From Casp-actino8 sp001510455 (lineage in GTDB: Bacteria > Actinomycetota > Acidimicrobiia > Acidimicrobiales > Ilumatobacteraceae), in assembly GCA_027592035.1 (NCBI GenBank), contig JAQCIK010000006.1, forward strand, positions 1-64,000: 64,000 nt of DNA, written 5' to 3'. Below are positions 17,575 to 25,704 of this stretch, piece by piece. Below the pieces are notes generated by a model, which had not been told where the DNA came from, did not search any database, and saw only the letters and a program-made list of their open reading frames with translations. Position numbers and translations under genes: made by a program. Numbering within the stretch: the stretch's first letter is position 1; every line of letters begins with the position of its first letter.

Positions 17575-19380
17575 ATGACCGACACCTCATTGCCCACCTG
17601 GAGTGTTTCCGACGTCCATGAGTCACTGACCAGTCGATCCTTCGTCGATGCCATGGAGAGAATCGGGGCTCGGGTTCATCGTCTCGAGTCGCTCTTCGAC
17701 GAGCTCGACATTCGTGCGAGTGAGACGCCGCACGTCGACGAATCGACAGGCGTCCGAGTCGACCGCGCTGTGGTCGCCTTCAACGAGACGGCGGCCGAGC
17801 TCGAAGTGCTCGAGGCTTACGTGTACGCAACGGTGTCGACCGACTCTCGCGACGAGACGGCTCAGTCGTCGCTCTCCGAACTCGACGTCCTCGGCTCGCG
17901 CGTCACTCCCCTTCTCGCCCGTCTCGCCGACTTCGTCGACGATCACGGCGTCGAGGATCTCGCAGCAGTGAGTGACGAGGCTCGCGACCACCTCGGGCCG
18001 CTCACCCGTCTCGCCGCGCGCTCGGCCCATCAGATGAGCGAGATCGAAGAGGGCCTCTACGCCGAACTCTCGACGACCGGCTCGTCGGCCTGGGGGCGAC
18101 TGCAGGCCGACGTGACCTCCCAGCTCGCCGCCGACGTGAATCTTCCCTCCGGACGCACTCGGCTCCCCATGCCGGCGGTTCGCGGTTTGGCATCGGATGC
18201 CGACCCGCTCGTTCGACGAGCCGCTTACGACGCCGAGATGGAGGCCTGGCCCTCGGTTGCCACCGCCTGTGCTGCCGCCATGAACGCGATCAAAGGAGAG
18301 GCCAACGCGATCAACCGGCGACGTCGGTGGGACGCACCGATCGATGCATCCTTATACGCCAACAGTGTGAGCCGGCCGACTTTCGAGGCCATGCAGTCTG
18401 CGGTCGCGTCGGCCCTTCCGGATTTCCGGTCCTGGATGCGCGCCAAAGCCGCCCTCCATGGGCACGACGGTGGCCTGCCTTGGTGGGACCTGGTCGCCCC
18501 GCTTCCGGTCTCGGCGCGGTCGGTCACCTGGAACGAATCGATCGATCTCGTTCGGAGCGCGTTCGGCGAATTCAGCAGCGCTCTCGGCGGACTGGTCGAT
18601 CGGGCGATTTCCGAATCGTGGATCGATGCTCCCCCACGCGACGGAAAGGTCGGTGGTGCCTTCTGCATGTCGTTCGTCGAGGATCGATCGCTCATCCTGC
18701 TGAACTGGAGTGGTTCACTCGAGTCGACGCAGACGACGGCCCACGAACTCGGGCACGCCTATCACAACGTTCAACTCGCCGGGCGCACGGCCCTGCAGAA
18801 GCGCCTCCCGATGGCGCTCGCCGAGACGGCGAGCATCTTCTGCGAAACCCTCGTCGTCGAAGCCGGACTCGAACGACTCACCGGCCTCGATCGCCTCGCC
18901 CTTCTCGACGTCGATCTTCTGGGTTCGAATCAGGTGGTCGTCGACATCCACAGTCGATTCCTCTTCGAGACCGAAGTGTTCGCCCGTCGCCAGCGGCGCA
19001 CGCTCGGTGTCCAGGAACTCGACGAGATGATGCTCGATGCACAAGCCCGCGCGTACGGCGACGGACTCGACCTCGACACGAGACATCCGCACATGTGGGT
19101 CCTGAAGCCTCACTACTACGGCAGCCATTTCTACAACTGGCCGTACACCTACGGCCTTCTCTTCGGGCTCGGCCTGTACGCACGTTTCCGCGAGGATCCT
19201 GATCGTTTTCGATCCGGTTACGACGACCTTCTCTCTCGAGCCGGCATGAACACGGCCGAAGAGCTCGGACTGGCTTTCGGACTCGACGTCACCGACGAAG
19301 CTTTCTGGACGGCGAGCCTCGACGTGTTACGAGCCCGTATGAACGAATACCGAACCTTGGCCTCGTCCTTGGACCTCTGA
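17575..19380 (+). CDS. M3-family oligoendopeptidase (PepF-like)
   Basis: Cytoplasmic zinc metallopeptidase that cleaves short peptides. The 601 residues match the family length; the zinc motif is TTAHELGHAYHNVQL near residue 393 with the third ligand Glu in LAETASIFCETL about 25 residues later. HYYGSHFYNWPYTYGLLFGLGLY near the C-terminus is a strong family signature. No signal peptide. It follows mshD across a 14-bp tandem repeat array and precedes rlmN by 2 nt, so the three genes are probably cotranscribed. Confidence 0.93.
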   Translation: MTDTSLPTWSVSDVHESLTSRSFVDAMERIGARVHRLESLFDELDIRASETPHVDESTGVRVDRAVVAFNETAAELEVLEAYVYATVSTDSRDETAQSSLSELDVLGSRVTPLLARLADFVDDHGVEDLAAVSDEARDHLGPLTRLAARSAHQMSEIEEGLYAELSTTGSSAWGRLQADVTSQLAADVNLPSGRTRLPMPAVRGLASDADPLVRRAAYDAEMEAWPSVATACAAAMNAIKGEANAINRRRRWDAPIDASLYANSVSRPTFEAMQSAVASALPDFRSWMRAKAALHGHDGGLPWWDLVAPLPVSARSVTWNESIDLVRSAFGEFSSALGGLVDRAISESWIDAPPRDGKVGGAFCMSFVEDRSLILLNWSGSLESTQTTAHELGHAYHNVQLAGRTALQKRLPMALAETASIFCETLVVEAGLERLTGLDRLALLDVDLLGSNQVVVDIHSRFLFETEVFARRQRRTLGVQELDEMMLDAQARAYGDGLDLDTRHPHMWVLKPHYYGSHFYNWPYTYGLLFGLGLYARFREDPDRFRSGYDDLLSRAGMNTAEELGLAFGLDVTDEAFWTASLDVLRARMNEYRTLASSLDL

Positions 19381-19382
19381 TC

Positions 19383-20441
19383 ATGTCCCGGTCACCGCAC
19401 TCCTTCCGCTATTCGGTTTCTCGCGAAGAACTGTCGTCGATTCTCGACGATCAACCACGATTTCGCGTCGATCAGGTCTGGAAGGGCTTGTATGACGAAT
19501 TGGCCGATCCCATCGAGATGACAAATCTGCCCAAGGATCTGCGAACGCGACTCGACGTGGCGCTCCCGCTCGCCCTGACTCCGGTGACCGAGTCGACATC
19601 CGATCGCGGCGACACGATCAAGTTCCTGTGGGAACTCGACGGTGGGAGTCGGATCGAAACGGTTCTCATGCTCTATCCCGATCGAGCCACGGTGTGTGTC
19701 AGCACTCAGGCCGGTTGCGCCATGGCGTGCGGATTCTGCGCCACCGGCCAAGCCGGTTTCACTCGGCACCTCACAGCCGGTGAAATCGTCGAGCAGGTCG
19801 TGCTCGCCTCACGTCGGGCCAAGAACCTCGGTCGACGAGTGTCGAACGTCGTCTACATGGGAATGGGTGAACCATTGGCCAACGAGGAGCCGGTATGGGA
19901 GTCGCTCGTTCGTCTGCACGACGACTGCAAGATGTCGGCTCGCCATCTCACCGTGAGCACCGTCGGCATCGTTCCGGGGATTCGACGCCTCGCCGAACGG
20001 CCTCTACCGGTCAATCTCGCCGTCAGCCTGCACGCCGCCAACGACGCGCTGCGCGACGCCCTGGTGCCGATCAACAAGCGCTACCCACTCGGCGATCTGA
20101 TGAAAGCCTGTCAGGACCATCTCGATGCCAAAGGACGCCGACTCAGTTTCGAATGGGCGATGATCGATCAGGTGAACGACCGTCCGAGTGATGCAGTGGA
20201 GTTGGCCGGACTCTGTCGCTCTCTCAGCCTGCCGGCTCACGTGAATCTCATTCCGCTCAATCCCACGCCCGGCTACCCGGTTCGCGGTTCGAGTCGGTCG
20301 AAGGTTCACGCTTTCCGCGACCAACTCGAATCCTTGGGCGTGAACGCCACTGTTCGCCAGAATCGCGGTACCGAGATCGCCGCCGCTTGCGGCCAGTTGG
20401 CGGCCGGTCAGCCAGTGAAGATCACGTCACGTCACGAATGA
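19383..20441 (+). CDS. rlmN: Dual-specificity 23S rRNA/tRNA adenine C2 methyltransferase
   Basis: Radical SAM enzyme that methylates A2503 of 23S rRNA and A37 of some tRNAs. The 352 residues carry the radical SAM motif CAMACGFCATGQAGF (C-x3-C-x2-C), ETVLMLYPDRATVCVSTQAGC just before it, and GMGEPLANEEPVW. The C-terminal methyl-carrying cysteine lies in GTEIAAACGQL. It starts 2 nt after the M3 peptidase stop. Its 3' end overlaps the convergent DUF6285 gene by 20 bases. Confidence 0.95.
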   Translation: MSRSPHSFRYSVSREELSSILDDQPRFRVDQVWKGLYDELADPIEMTNLPKDLRTRLDVALPLALTPVTESTSDRGDTIKFLWELDGGSRIETVLMLYPDRATVCVSTQAGCAMACGFCATGQAGFTRHLTAGEIVEQVVLASRRAKNLGRRVSNVVYMGMGEPLANEEPVWESLVRLHDDCKMSARHLTVSTVGIVPGIRRLAERPLPVNLAVSLHAANDALRDALVPINKRYPLGDLMKACQDHLDAKGRRLSFEWAMIDQVNDRPSDAVELAGLCRSLSLPAHVNLIPLNPTPGYPVRGSSRSKVHAFRDQLESLGVNATVRQNRGTEIAAACGQLAAGQPVKITSRHE

Positions 20442-20778
20442 CGTAAGCCGGATTGGCCACCGAGAGCTTGGCCAGAACGTCGGCTCGTACGGCATCGACC
20501 ACCTCGTCGAGCCGGTCGTCGAGCTGGCCCGAACGGATCGCATCGGCCAATTCGTCCGTCGAGTTCACACCGAGGTCGGCCAGACGTCTCTCGTGATCAT
20601 GCATCTGGTCCGCTCCGAGTTCGAGCTCACGTTCGACCATGGCCAGGACGTTGATCGCGACCCGCGTGTGGAATTGAAGCCGTCCCGAGGTGCCGGAAAG
20701 TACGTCCCGCTCGAGCCACTCGCGTACCGACTCGACGAGATCGTGAGCCGAAGGAACGTCATGGAGTTCGGACATCAT
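20422..20778 (-). CDS. DUF6285-type small helical protein
   Basis: A 118-residue, mainly helical protein matching the family found next to phosphotransferase/acyl-CoA dehydrogenase genes: SAHDLVESVREWLERDV, RLQFHTRVAINVLAMVEREL and an end with KLSVANPAYVIRD. No catalytic motif is visible and the function is unknown. ATG 20778 overlaps the upstream phosphotransferase stop (ATGATG), indicating coupling; a longer reading starts 7 codons earlier. The assignment to DUF6285 is from memory of the family pattern. Confidence 0.75.
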   Translation of the reverse strand: MMSELHDVPSAHDLVESVREWLERDVLSGTSGRLQFHTRVAINVLAMVERELELGADQMHDHERRLADLGVNSTDELADAIRSGQLDDRLDEVVDAVRADVLAKLSVANPAYVIRDVT

Positions 20779-21767
20779 CGCCTTCCGATCGATTGCCAAT
20801 GACCGTCCAGGGCGAGGAACAGGTCGTATTCGTTCTCACACACGCGTCGACCGATCGCCGCCAGTTCGTGACTACGTGACAGACCAGTGAGATGTGCACT
20901 CGTCTGGAGAATGCACATGATCCCCCACTTCAGGGTGCCGAGGACCTCCCACCATCGCACCACGTCACGATCGACCTCGACACCACTCGCCTTCTGGTAT
21001 TCCTCGATCAGGGTGTCGTAGTCGCCCACTCCGGCCACCGGTCGAGGTGACCCGAAACGCCATGCCCGCACACAGAGCCAGCCGAGATCCTCCATGGGAT
21101 CACCCACGTGAGCGAGCTCCCAGTCGAGAACCGCGCGAAGACCGGTTTCGTCGACCATGACGTTGCCGAGCCGGAAGTCTCCGTGCACCAGAGTGCGACG
21201 AGTCGAGTCGGGTCGATTCGACTCCAACCAGCGAAACGCCAATTCGAAAGTGGGGTGAGCCTGACCGAGGCGCGCGTTCAGATCGTCGAGAGTGGCCCGG
21301 TACTGCGCGACCTGATCGATGCTCGGGAGTCCGGGTATCGGAGTCGGATCGACGCCGTGCAGCACGGCGAGAGTGCGAGCCATGTCGTGCACCAACACCT
21401 CACGAGCGACACCGAATCGTTCGTCACGCAGAATCTTGCGTGCGATGGTCTCACCGTCGACGTGTTCGAGAATCATGAACGACGCGCCGACGGGATTCTC
21501 GGGATCGTCATGCGATCCGCTGGCCACCAATTCGGGAACTCGAACTCCGGCGCTGAACGCCGCCCGAAGAACCGACGCCTCGATCCCCATGTCACGCACG
21601 TCCCCCGACCGCTGACGCTGAAGCACCAGGCGCCGGCCGTCAGCCTCGAATTGCCACGTTTCGCGCGAGGCGCCCCCACTCAACCGAGTCGGATCGGCCA
21701 CCTCGGTGGCACCGAGGACACGAGCCAAGGCTTGGGCGAGATCGTTCACCCCGTCAGATTCGCGCAA
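20775..21767 (-). CDS. Phosphotransferase-family (APH/ACAD10-like kinase) protein
   Basis: Aminoglycoside-phosphotransferase-fold kinase, 330 residues, of the branch linked to acyl-CoA dehydrogenases (ACAD10 N-terminal domain type) rather than antibiotic resistance. Catalytic loop LVHGDFRLGNVMVD and metal motif VLDWELAHVGDP are intact; the N-terminal glycine-rich loop is LSGGASRETWQF. In related enzymes it phosphorylates 4-hydroxy fatty acyl groups for catabolism; that role is inferred. It starts with TTG 3 nt after the M23 peptidase stop, or with an in-frame GTG at 21749. Confidence 0.86.
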   Translation of the reverse strand: MRESDGVNDLAQALARVLGATEVADPTRLSGGASRETWQFEADGRRLVLQRQRSGDVRDMGIEASVLRAAFSAGVRVPELVASGSHDDPENPVGASFMILEHVDGETIARKILRDERFGVAREVLVHDMARTLAVLHGVDPTPIPGLPSIDQVAQYRATLDDLNARLGQAHPTFELAFRWLESNRPDSTRRTLVHGDFRLGNVMVDETGLRAVLDWELAHVGDPMEDLGWLCVRAWRFGSPRPVAGVGDYDTLIEEYQKASGVEVDRDVVRWWEVLGTLKWGIMCILQTSAHLTGLSRSHELAAIGRRVCENEYDLFLALDGHWQSIGRR

Positions 21768-21770
21768 CGG

Positions 21771-22856
21771 CTAGCACGCGGCACGAACTGCCGGGTACGG
21801 ATTGATGGCCCGCCCACCGTTCGGGCGGATCTCGAAGTGCAGATGTGGGGTCCCCGAAGCATTACCAGTGTCACCTACGTAGCCGATGACCTCACCTTGC
21901 TGAACCATTCTGGCCGGCCCCTCCCACGAGCTGAGATGGGCGTAGAAGTAGGTGTTGCCGTTGTTGGCGTAGATGTGGGCCGAGATCCCGCCCAGGCTGA
22001 AGACCGATTGGCGCAGGCGACCCGACGCCACCGCCACGAGTGGTGTACCGGTGGCCGCCATCAGGTCGACGCCCTCGTGGCGCCGTCCGCCACTACGAGG
22101 TGCGCCCCAGGTGTCGCCGAACGCTGCCGAACCACGCACCGGGCACACGATTCCTCGATCCATGTACACACCGTTGTCGAGGAACGACCCGCCACCACTA
22201 CCGCGTCCGCGTGCGGCGGCCTCGGCGAGCGCGGCTTGTCGCCGCGCTTCGAGGATGGCCTTCACTCTTTCGTTCTCGAGACGTTCGGCTTCGATCTCTT
22301 GCAGACGTTTCAAGTCGGCCTCGGCCTGAACTTTGGCCGCCGCGTAGTCGTCGATGGCCTGCTCGGTCGCGATCTTGGCTCGGCCCAATCGACGACGTTT
22401 GTCCGCGAGCTCGGTGGCCACGGCGTCGTATTCGTCGAGTCTCGCCTGTGAGGTGTCGGTGGCGATCGCGAGCAGAACGTCCATCTGCGCCTGTTCGGTG
22501 GGTCCTTCCAGGCCCGACAACAACGGAATCCCTCGCGCGCCCGACACGAACCGCTGTACCGCCAGCTCCTCGACGTCGATCTGCAACTGTGATGCCACCG
22601 CTTCGAGTTCGGCCACTTGAACCGCAAGATCTTGCTCTTCGATCGACAGCGAGTCGAGACGTGACTCGGCGTCGAACATCGCCGATGCCGCACGGTCGGC
22701 CCGATCACGAGCGGCCTGGATCTCGGCCGCCGCGCGTTGGGCGGCCGACTCGTCGGCCGACACACCGGACACAGCGAGCGTCGCACTACCGACGATCACG
22801 GCCACGACGACGGTTCCCACCATCAGGCGCGCTCGACGGAGGGACTGCGACGACAT
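21771..22856 (-). CDS. Secreted M23 metallopeptidase with coiled-coil (murein hydrolase or EnvC-like activator)
   Basis: Peptidoglycan-acting protein of 361 residues. A signal peptide or N-terminal anchor (hydrophobic 13-34) is followed by a long coiled coil (about 35-190), then a Gly/Ser linker and a LytM/M23 domain: RRHEGVDLMAATGTPLVA, YFYAHLSSW and GTPHLHFEIRPNGG. The His-x3-Asp in HEGVD and HLHFE are zinc-ligand positions, so the catalytic site looks intact. The layout matches EnvC/NlpD-type cell-division proteins. ATG 22856 is 7 nt after a TACTCT box. Confidence 0.9.
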   Translation of the reverse strand: MSSQSLRRARLMVGTVVVAVIVGSATLAVSGVSADESAAQRAAAEIQAARDRADRAASAMFDAESRLDSLSIEEQDLAVQVAELEAVASQLQIDVEELAVQRFVSGARGIPLLSGLEGPTEQAQMDVLLAIATDTSQARLDEYDAVATELADKRRRLGRAKIATEQAIDDYAAAKVQAEADLKRLQEIEAERLENERVKAILEARRQAALAEAAARGRGSGGGSFLDNGVYMDRGIVCPVRGSAAFGDTWGAPRSGGRRHEGVDLMAATGTPLVAVASGRLRQSVFSLGGISAHIYANNGNTYFYAHLSSWEGPARMVQQGEVIGYVGDTGNASGTPHLHFEIRPNGGRAINPYPAVRAAC

Positions 22857-22863
22857 CGCATTG

Positions 22864-22869
22864 AGAGTA
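22864..22869 (-). promoter_or_regulatory. -10 box of the M23 peptidase gene (TACTCT)
   Basis: Located 7 nt before ATG 22856; leaderless spacing. Confidence 0.5.
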
Positions 22870-22888
22870 CCGAAATCGTCCTTTCTGT

Positions 22889-22894
22889 TACCGT
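22889..22894 (+). promoter_or_regulatory. Probable -10 box of the ABC ATPase gene (TACCGT)
   Basis: TACCGT lies 10 nt before ATG 22905, slightly longer than the usual 6-8 nt, giving a 5' leader of only about 3 nt. Confidence 0.45.
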
Positions 22895-22904
22895 CACCCC
22901 GACG

Positions 22905-23696
22905 ATGACTTCTGCTCCCTCCCTGGATCTTCGGGACGTTTCGGTCGTCCGTGACGGACGACTCGTTCTCGACGAGGTGTCACTTCGCGTGGGCCGAGAC
23001 GAGCGATGGCTCGTCCTCGGAGCGAATGGTTCCGGCAAGACCACACTCGTGAGAATCGCAGCCATGTACGACCATCCGACTCGCGGATCGGTGTCCGTGG
23101 TCGGAGAAACTCTCGGCTCGACCGATGTTCGTGCACTTCGCCGACGCATCGGTTACGTCTCGGCGTCGTTGGCCAGCGACCTTCGGCCGGCCCTCGCGGC
23201 GCGTGACGTCGTGATGACGGCTCGTCACGCGGCCCTCGAACCCTGGTGGCACGATTACGACGATGCCGATCGCCAGCGAGCCGAGCAATGCCTCGGTCGT
23301 ATCGGAGTCGCCGAATTCGCGGATCGCTCGTTCGGATCGTTGTCGTCGGGCGAACAACAACGTGTTCTCCTCGCACGTTCGTTCATGAACGACCCCGACG
23401 TCGTACTTCTCGACGAACCCTCGGCTCGACTCGATCTCGGTGGACGAGAAGAACTCGTCGCCACGTTGTCCGGAATCGTCGACGATCGATCGGCTCCAGC
23501 TCTCGTCCTCGTGACCCATCATCTCGACGAGGTTCCACCTCGAATGACTCACGCACTCCTGTTGCGCGCCGGTCGCGTTCTCGTCGCTGGAACCTTCGAT
23601 GACGTCGTCACGTCGGACAACCTCTCGGAATGTTTCGGGATGCAACTACAACTCGAACGTCGTACCAACGGCAGACTCTCGGCCTCCGCCGCCTGA
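22905..23696 (+). CDS. ABC transporter ATP-binding protein (YlmA-like)
   Basis: Single ABC ATPase of 263 residues with Walker A LGANGSGKTTL, Q-loop-like region VGETLG, signature LSSGEQQRVLLARSF, Walker B VVLLDEPSARLD and switch His in LVTHHLDEVPP. The ARDVVMTARHAALEPWWHDY stretch is characteristic of a widespread actinobacterial subgroup related to ModF/YlmA. No permease or binding protein is adjacent, so the transported substrate is unknown and a non-transport role is possible. The open frame extends into the divergent M23 gene, but ATG 22905 is the sensible start. Confidence 0.88.
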   Translation: MTSAPSLDLRDVSVVRDGRLVLDEVSLRVGRDERWLVLGANGSGKTTLVRIAAMYDHPTRGSVSVVGETLGSTDVRALRRRIGYVSASLASDLRPALAARDVVMTARHAALEPWWHDYDDADRQRAEQCLGRIGVAEFADRSFGSLSSGEQQRVLLARSFMNDPDVVLLDEPSARLDLGGREELVATLSGIVDDRSAPALVLVTHHLDEVPPRMTHALLLRAGRVLVAGTFDDVVTSDNLSECFGMQLQLERRTNGRLSASAA

Positions 23697-23710
23697 ACCC
23701 GTGACGCACC

Positions 23711-24133
23711 TCAGGGTGCGAGCAACGCCTCGAGTCTCTTCTTGCTGGCTTCGATCTCGTCGAACAAGACGCGCTCGACCACACTCGACCACAGGCGTCC
23801 GCCGTAATGGAGTGTCATGGCCAGCCGAGCACTGCTGCCGTCCGGACGAACATCCACCACGAGGTTCCATTCCCCGTGCGAGCGGCCGTCCGTCTCACGA
23901 CGCTCGAAGCTGACCGAACGTGGTGCATCCATCGCCGTTCGAGCCATGGTCAGCTTCTTCGACCTGGCGAACGGACCCACACGGGCCCGTAGTTGGATCT
24001 CCCAGACGGCGTCACCGACGAGACGAGCCGAATGCACGATCCCCATCCACTCGGGATAACGCCCGAGATCGGAGACCACCGAGAAAAGGGAATCACACGT
24101 GCTGTCGAGCGTGTGCTCGACGACCAGATCCAT
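23711..24133 (-). CDS. SRPBCC (START-like) family protein
   Basis: A 140-residue helix-grip protein: DLVVEHTLDSTCDSLFSVV, then DLGRYPEWMGIVHSARLV (the polyketide cyclase/coenzyme Q-binding pattern), and a C-terminal helix WSSVVERVLFDEIEASKKRL. The family binds hydrophobic ligands in a cavity; no catalytic residue can be named and the ligand is unknown. It follows the DUF3499 gene by 6 nt and probably shares its transcript. It is convergent with the ABC ATPase. Confidence 0.8.
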   Translation of the reverse strand: MDLVVEHTLDSTCDSLFSVVSDLGRYPEWMGIVHSARLVGDAVWEIQLRARVGPFARSKKLTMARTAMDAPRSVSFERRETDGRSHGEWNLVVDVRPDGSSARLAMTLHYGGRLWSSVVERVLFDEIEASKKRLEALLAP

Positions 24134-24139
24134 GGGTAA

Positions 24140-24796
24140 TCAGACGTTTCGCCGACCGTTGTGACGCGACCGAAAGGCATCTCGCAACATCGAACCGGTG
24201 GCGTTCAACTGCCCGTCGAGATCGTCGTCGGGATCGAAGAAGGGTTCCCAAGATCCCGTCGAGTCCCCGGTCGGATCGGGGTCGTGGGGAACGTCGTCTG
24301 GCTCGACGAGGACGTCGTCTGGCTCGACGACGACTTCGGGATGTTCGGCGATCTCGACGATCGGGCTGTCGACCGATCCGGACACGACGTCGGGCGCGAT
24401 CGAGGGAGCGGCCTCAGAAATGGGCGCGACAACAGGCGCGGAGACGACCTCGGACTCGGGTGCTGTTTCGGCGAACAAACTTGGCCGCGGCAAGGCCCCG
24501 ACCTTCTCCTTGCGACTGCGCGCCGGCCTGTCCCGAACGACCTGGAGATTCGGTTGCGGTTTGAACAACCGAGGTGAATTCTCTCGTCGATCGTCGATCA
24601 ACCATCCGCGAGGTGGTGAGAGCCTCTCCCCGTGCTCGCGACAGACGAACCCCATGATCTCGCGCTCGCGGGACCCCGAGACGTCGGCTCGAAACGCGTC
24701 GATCCACAACGTGAGCGAACCGTCCCGTCCGGGCGCCGTGCCGTACACGACGGCCACGTCGCGCCCGCAACCGATCCGTTCACACGTCTGCCGCAC
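24140..24796 (-). CDS. DUF3499-type zinc-binding protein with long acidic tail
   Basis: The N-terminal 65 residues match the actinobacterial DUF3499 pattern: CERIGCGRDVAVV with paired cysteines, then CREHGERLSPPRGW with Cys and His, a likely zinc site. About 130 residues of Pro/Glu/Asp/Val-rich, low-complexity sequence follow, ending in a basic patch. The function is unknown. A longer frame begins at 24850, but GTG 24796 stands 7 nt after a TACATT box and starts the protein just before the zinc motif, as in family members. Confidence 0.75.
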   Translation of the reverse strand: MRQTCERIGCGRDVAVVYGTAPGRDGSLTLWIDAFRADVSGSREREIMGFVCREHGERLSPPRGWLIDDRRENSPRLFKPQPNLQVVRDRPARSRKEKVGALPRPSLFAETAPESEVVSAPVVAPISEAAPSIAPDVVSGSVDSPIVEIAEHPEVVVEPDDVLVEPDDVPHDPDPTGDSTGSWEPFFDPDDDLDGQLNATGSMLRDAFRSRHNGRRNV

Positions 24797-24803
24797 GATG
24801 CCC

Positions 24804-24809
24804 AATGTA
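24804..24809 (-). promoter_or_regulatory. -10 box of the DUF3499 gene (TACATT)
   Basis: Located 7 nt before GTG 24796; the basis for shortening the gene by 18 codons. Confidence 0.5.
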
Positions 24810-24854
24810 CTCAGCCACTCCCGGCCGACGAGCGACCGTCGTGCCCCCACGACT

Positions 24855-24944
24855 CGACCGGAGACAACGAACGGCCCGATCTGTCGACCGGAGACAACGA
24901 ACGGCCCGGTCTGTCGACCGGAGACAACGAACGGCCCGGTCTGT
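24855..24944. repeat. Three tandem 30-bp repeats downstream of tRNA-Val
   Basis: Units 24855-24884, 24885-24914 and 24915-24944 are identical except for one base in the first unit. A fourth unit begins at 24945 (CGACCG) and then diverges into the right arm of the tRNA terminator hairpin. The array lies between the tRNA-Val 3' end and the DUF3499 promoter. Confidence 0.9.
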
Positions 24945-24956
24945 CGACCGGGCCGT
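24931..24956 (-). terminator. Hairpin directly after tRNA-Val
   Basis: A perfect 11-bp GC-rich stem (24931-24941 with 24946-24956, 4-nt loop) starts 3 nt beyond the encoded CCA end. There is no U-tract. Its left arm is part of the last 30-bp repeat unit. Confidence 0.6.
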
Positions 24957-24959
24957 GAC

Positions 24960-25036
24960 TGGTGGGCGATACCGGGCTCGAACCGATGACCTCTACGGTG
25001 TGAACGTAGCGCTCTAGCCGACTGAGCTAATCGCCC
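24960..25036 (-). tRNA. tRNA-Val (anticodon CAC)
   Basis: A complete 77-nt cloverleaf including an encoded CCA: acceptor GGGCGAT pairs perfectly with ATCGCCC, the D stem is GCTC/GAGC, the anticodon stem CTACG/CGTAG encloses loop TTCACAC (anticodon CAC, reads GUG), and the T stem ATCGG/CCGGT has loop TTCGAGC. Val codon GTG is common in a high-GC genome. Confidence 0.97.
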
Positions 25037-25065
25037 CAGCGACCTGGCACGCTACCAAGGCCTGG

Positions 25066-25641
25066 TCACCTCACCACCACGCACACCTTGCCCATCCCCT
25101 GGCGATCCCGATAACCGACCAGGCCGGCCGAACACACACCGTCGAACGGCACGATCTCATCCACTTCGGCCTCGTGCAGTCCGTCGCACGCCACCTCGAA
25201 GGCCTCCCCTCGAACGTCATCGATGTCGACACACGAACCCACCTGCATCAGGTTGTCGATGGGTGCTGGTTCGGCTCCGCCGGTGAGTGCTCCGAGGACA
25301 AGAATCGCCGCCGTCGCCACCACCACGAGAGACAGGACGAATCGCCACGGAAATCTCGCCGGAGCCGCGGAAGGAACGTGAACGTACGTCGACGTCGGTC
25401 GATCGTGACGAACACTCGACGATGTCGCATCGACTCCCACGCGAAGATCGGCGTCGTAACGTGCCCGTCGCGCCGGATCCGACAACACCGACCACGCCTC
25501 GTTGATGGCCGCCATCTCAGGAGACGGCCGACCACCACGCGCATCGGGATGGTGGCGACGAGCAAGAGCGCGGTACGCCTGACGGATCTCCGCTTGGCTC
25601 GCCTGGGGCCGCACCCCGAGTCGTTCGTAATAGGCGCCGAT
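25066..25641 (-). CDS. Membrane-anchored J-domain protein, probable ATC start
   Basis: A DnaJ-type J-domain occupies the N-terminus (YYERLGV, then QAEIRQAYRALARRHHPDA with the HPD motif that stimulates Hsp70 ATPase). A linker, one membrane segment (about 107-128) and a 60-residue extracytoplasmic tail with four cysteines follow. A GTG at 25614 is the first conventional start, but it would cut off helix I of the J-domain. An ATC at 25641 sits exactly 7 nt after a TAGCCT -10 box and restores IGAYYERLGV. No ATG, GTG or TTG occurs between there and the upstream in-frame TGA. Resembles single-pass actinobacterial DnaJ proteins; the partner is unknown. Confidence 0.8.
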   Translation of the reverse strand: MGAYYERLGVRPQASQAEIRQAYRALARRHHPDARGGRPSPEMAAINEAWSVLSDPARRARYDADLRVGVDATSSSVRHDRPTSTYVHVPSAAPARFPWRFVLSLVVVATAAILVLGALTGGAEPAPIDNLMQVGSCVDIDDVRGEAFEVACDGLHEAEVDEIVPFDGVCSAGLVGYRDRQGMGKVCVVVR

Positions 25642-25648
25642 GTGGGCG

Positions 25649-25654
25649 AGGCTA
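25649..25654 (-). promoter_or_regulatory. -10 box of the J-domain gene (TAGCCT)
   Basis: Located 7 nt before ATC 25641, where every comparable gene in the window has ATG or GTG. Confidence 0.55.
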
Positions 25655-25704
25655 ACGGTCGGCTCGTCGACCCCCGAGGGTGACTTCAGCCGCCGAGGTC
25701 GGCG

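Noticed and set aside
22737..22904. N-terminal extension of the ABC ATPase gene
   Set aside because: The upstream part of the open frame overlaps the divergent M23 peptidase signal peptide and its promoter, and it has no ABC similarity.
24855..24944. CRISPR array
   Set aside because: The three 30-bp units abut without spacers and their unit carries the arm of the tRNA terminator hairpin. No cas gene is in the window.
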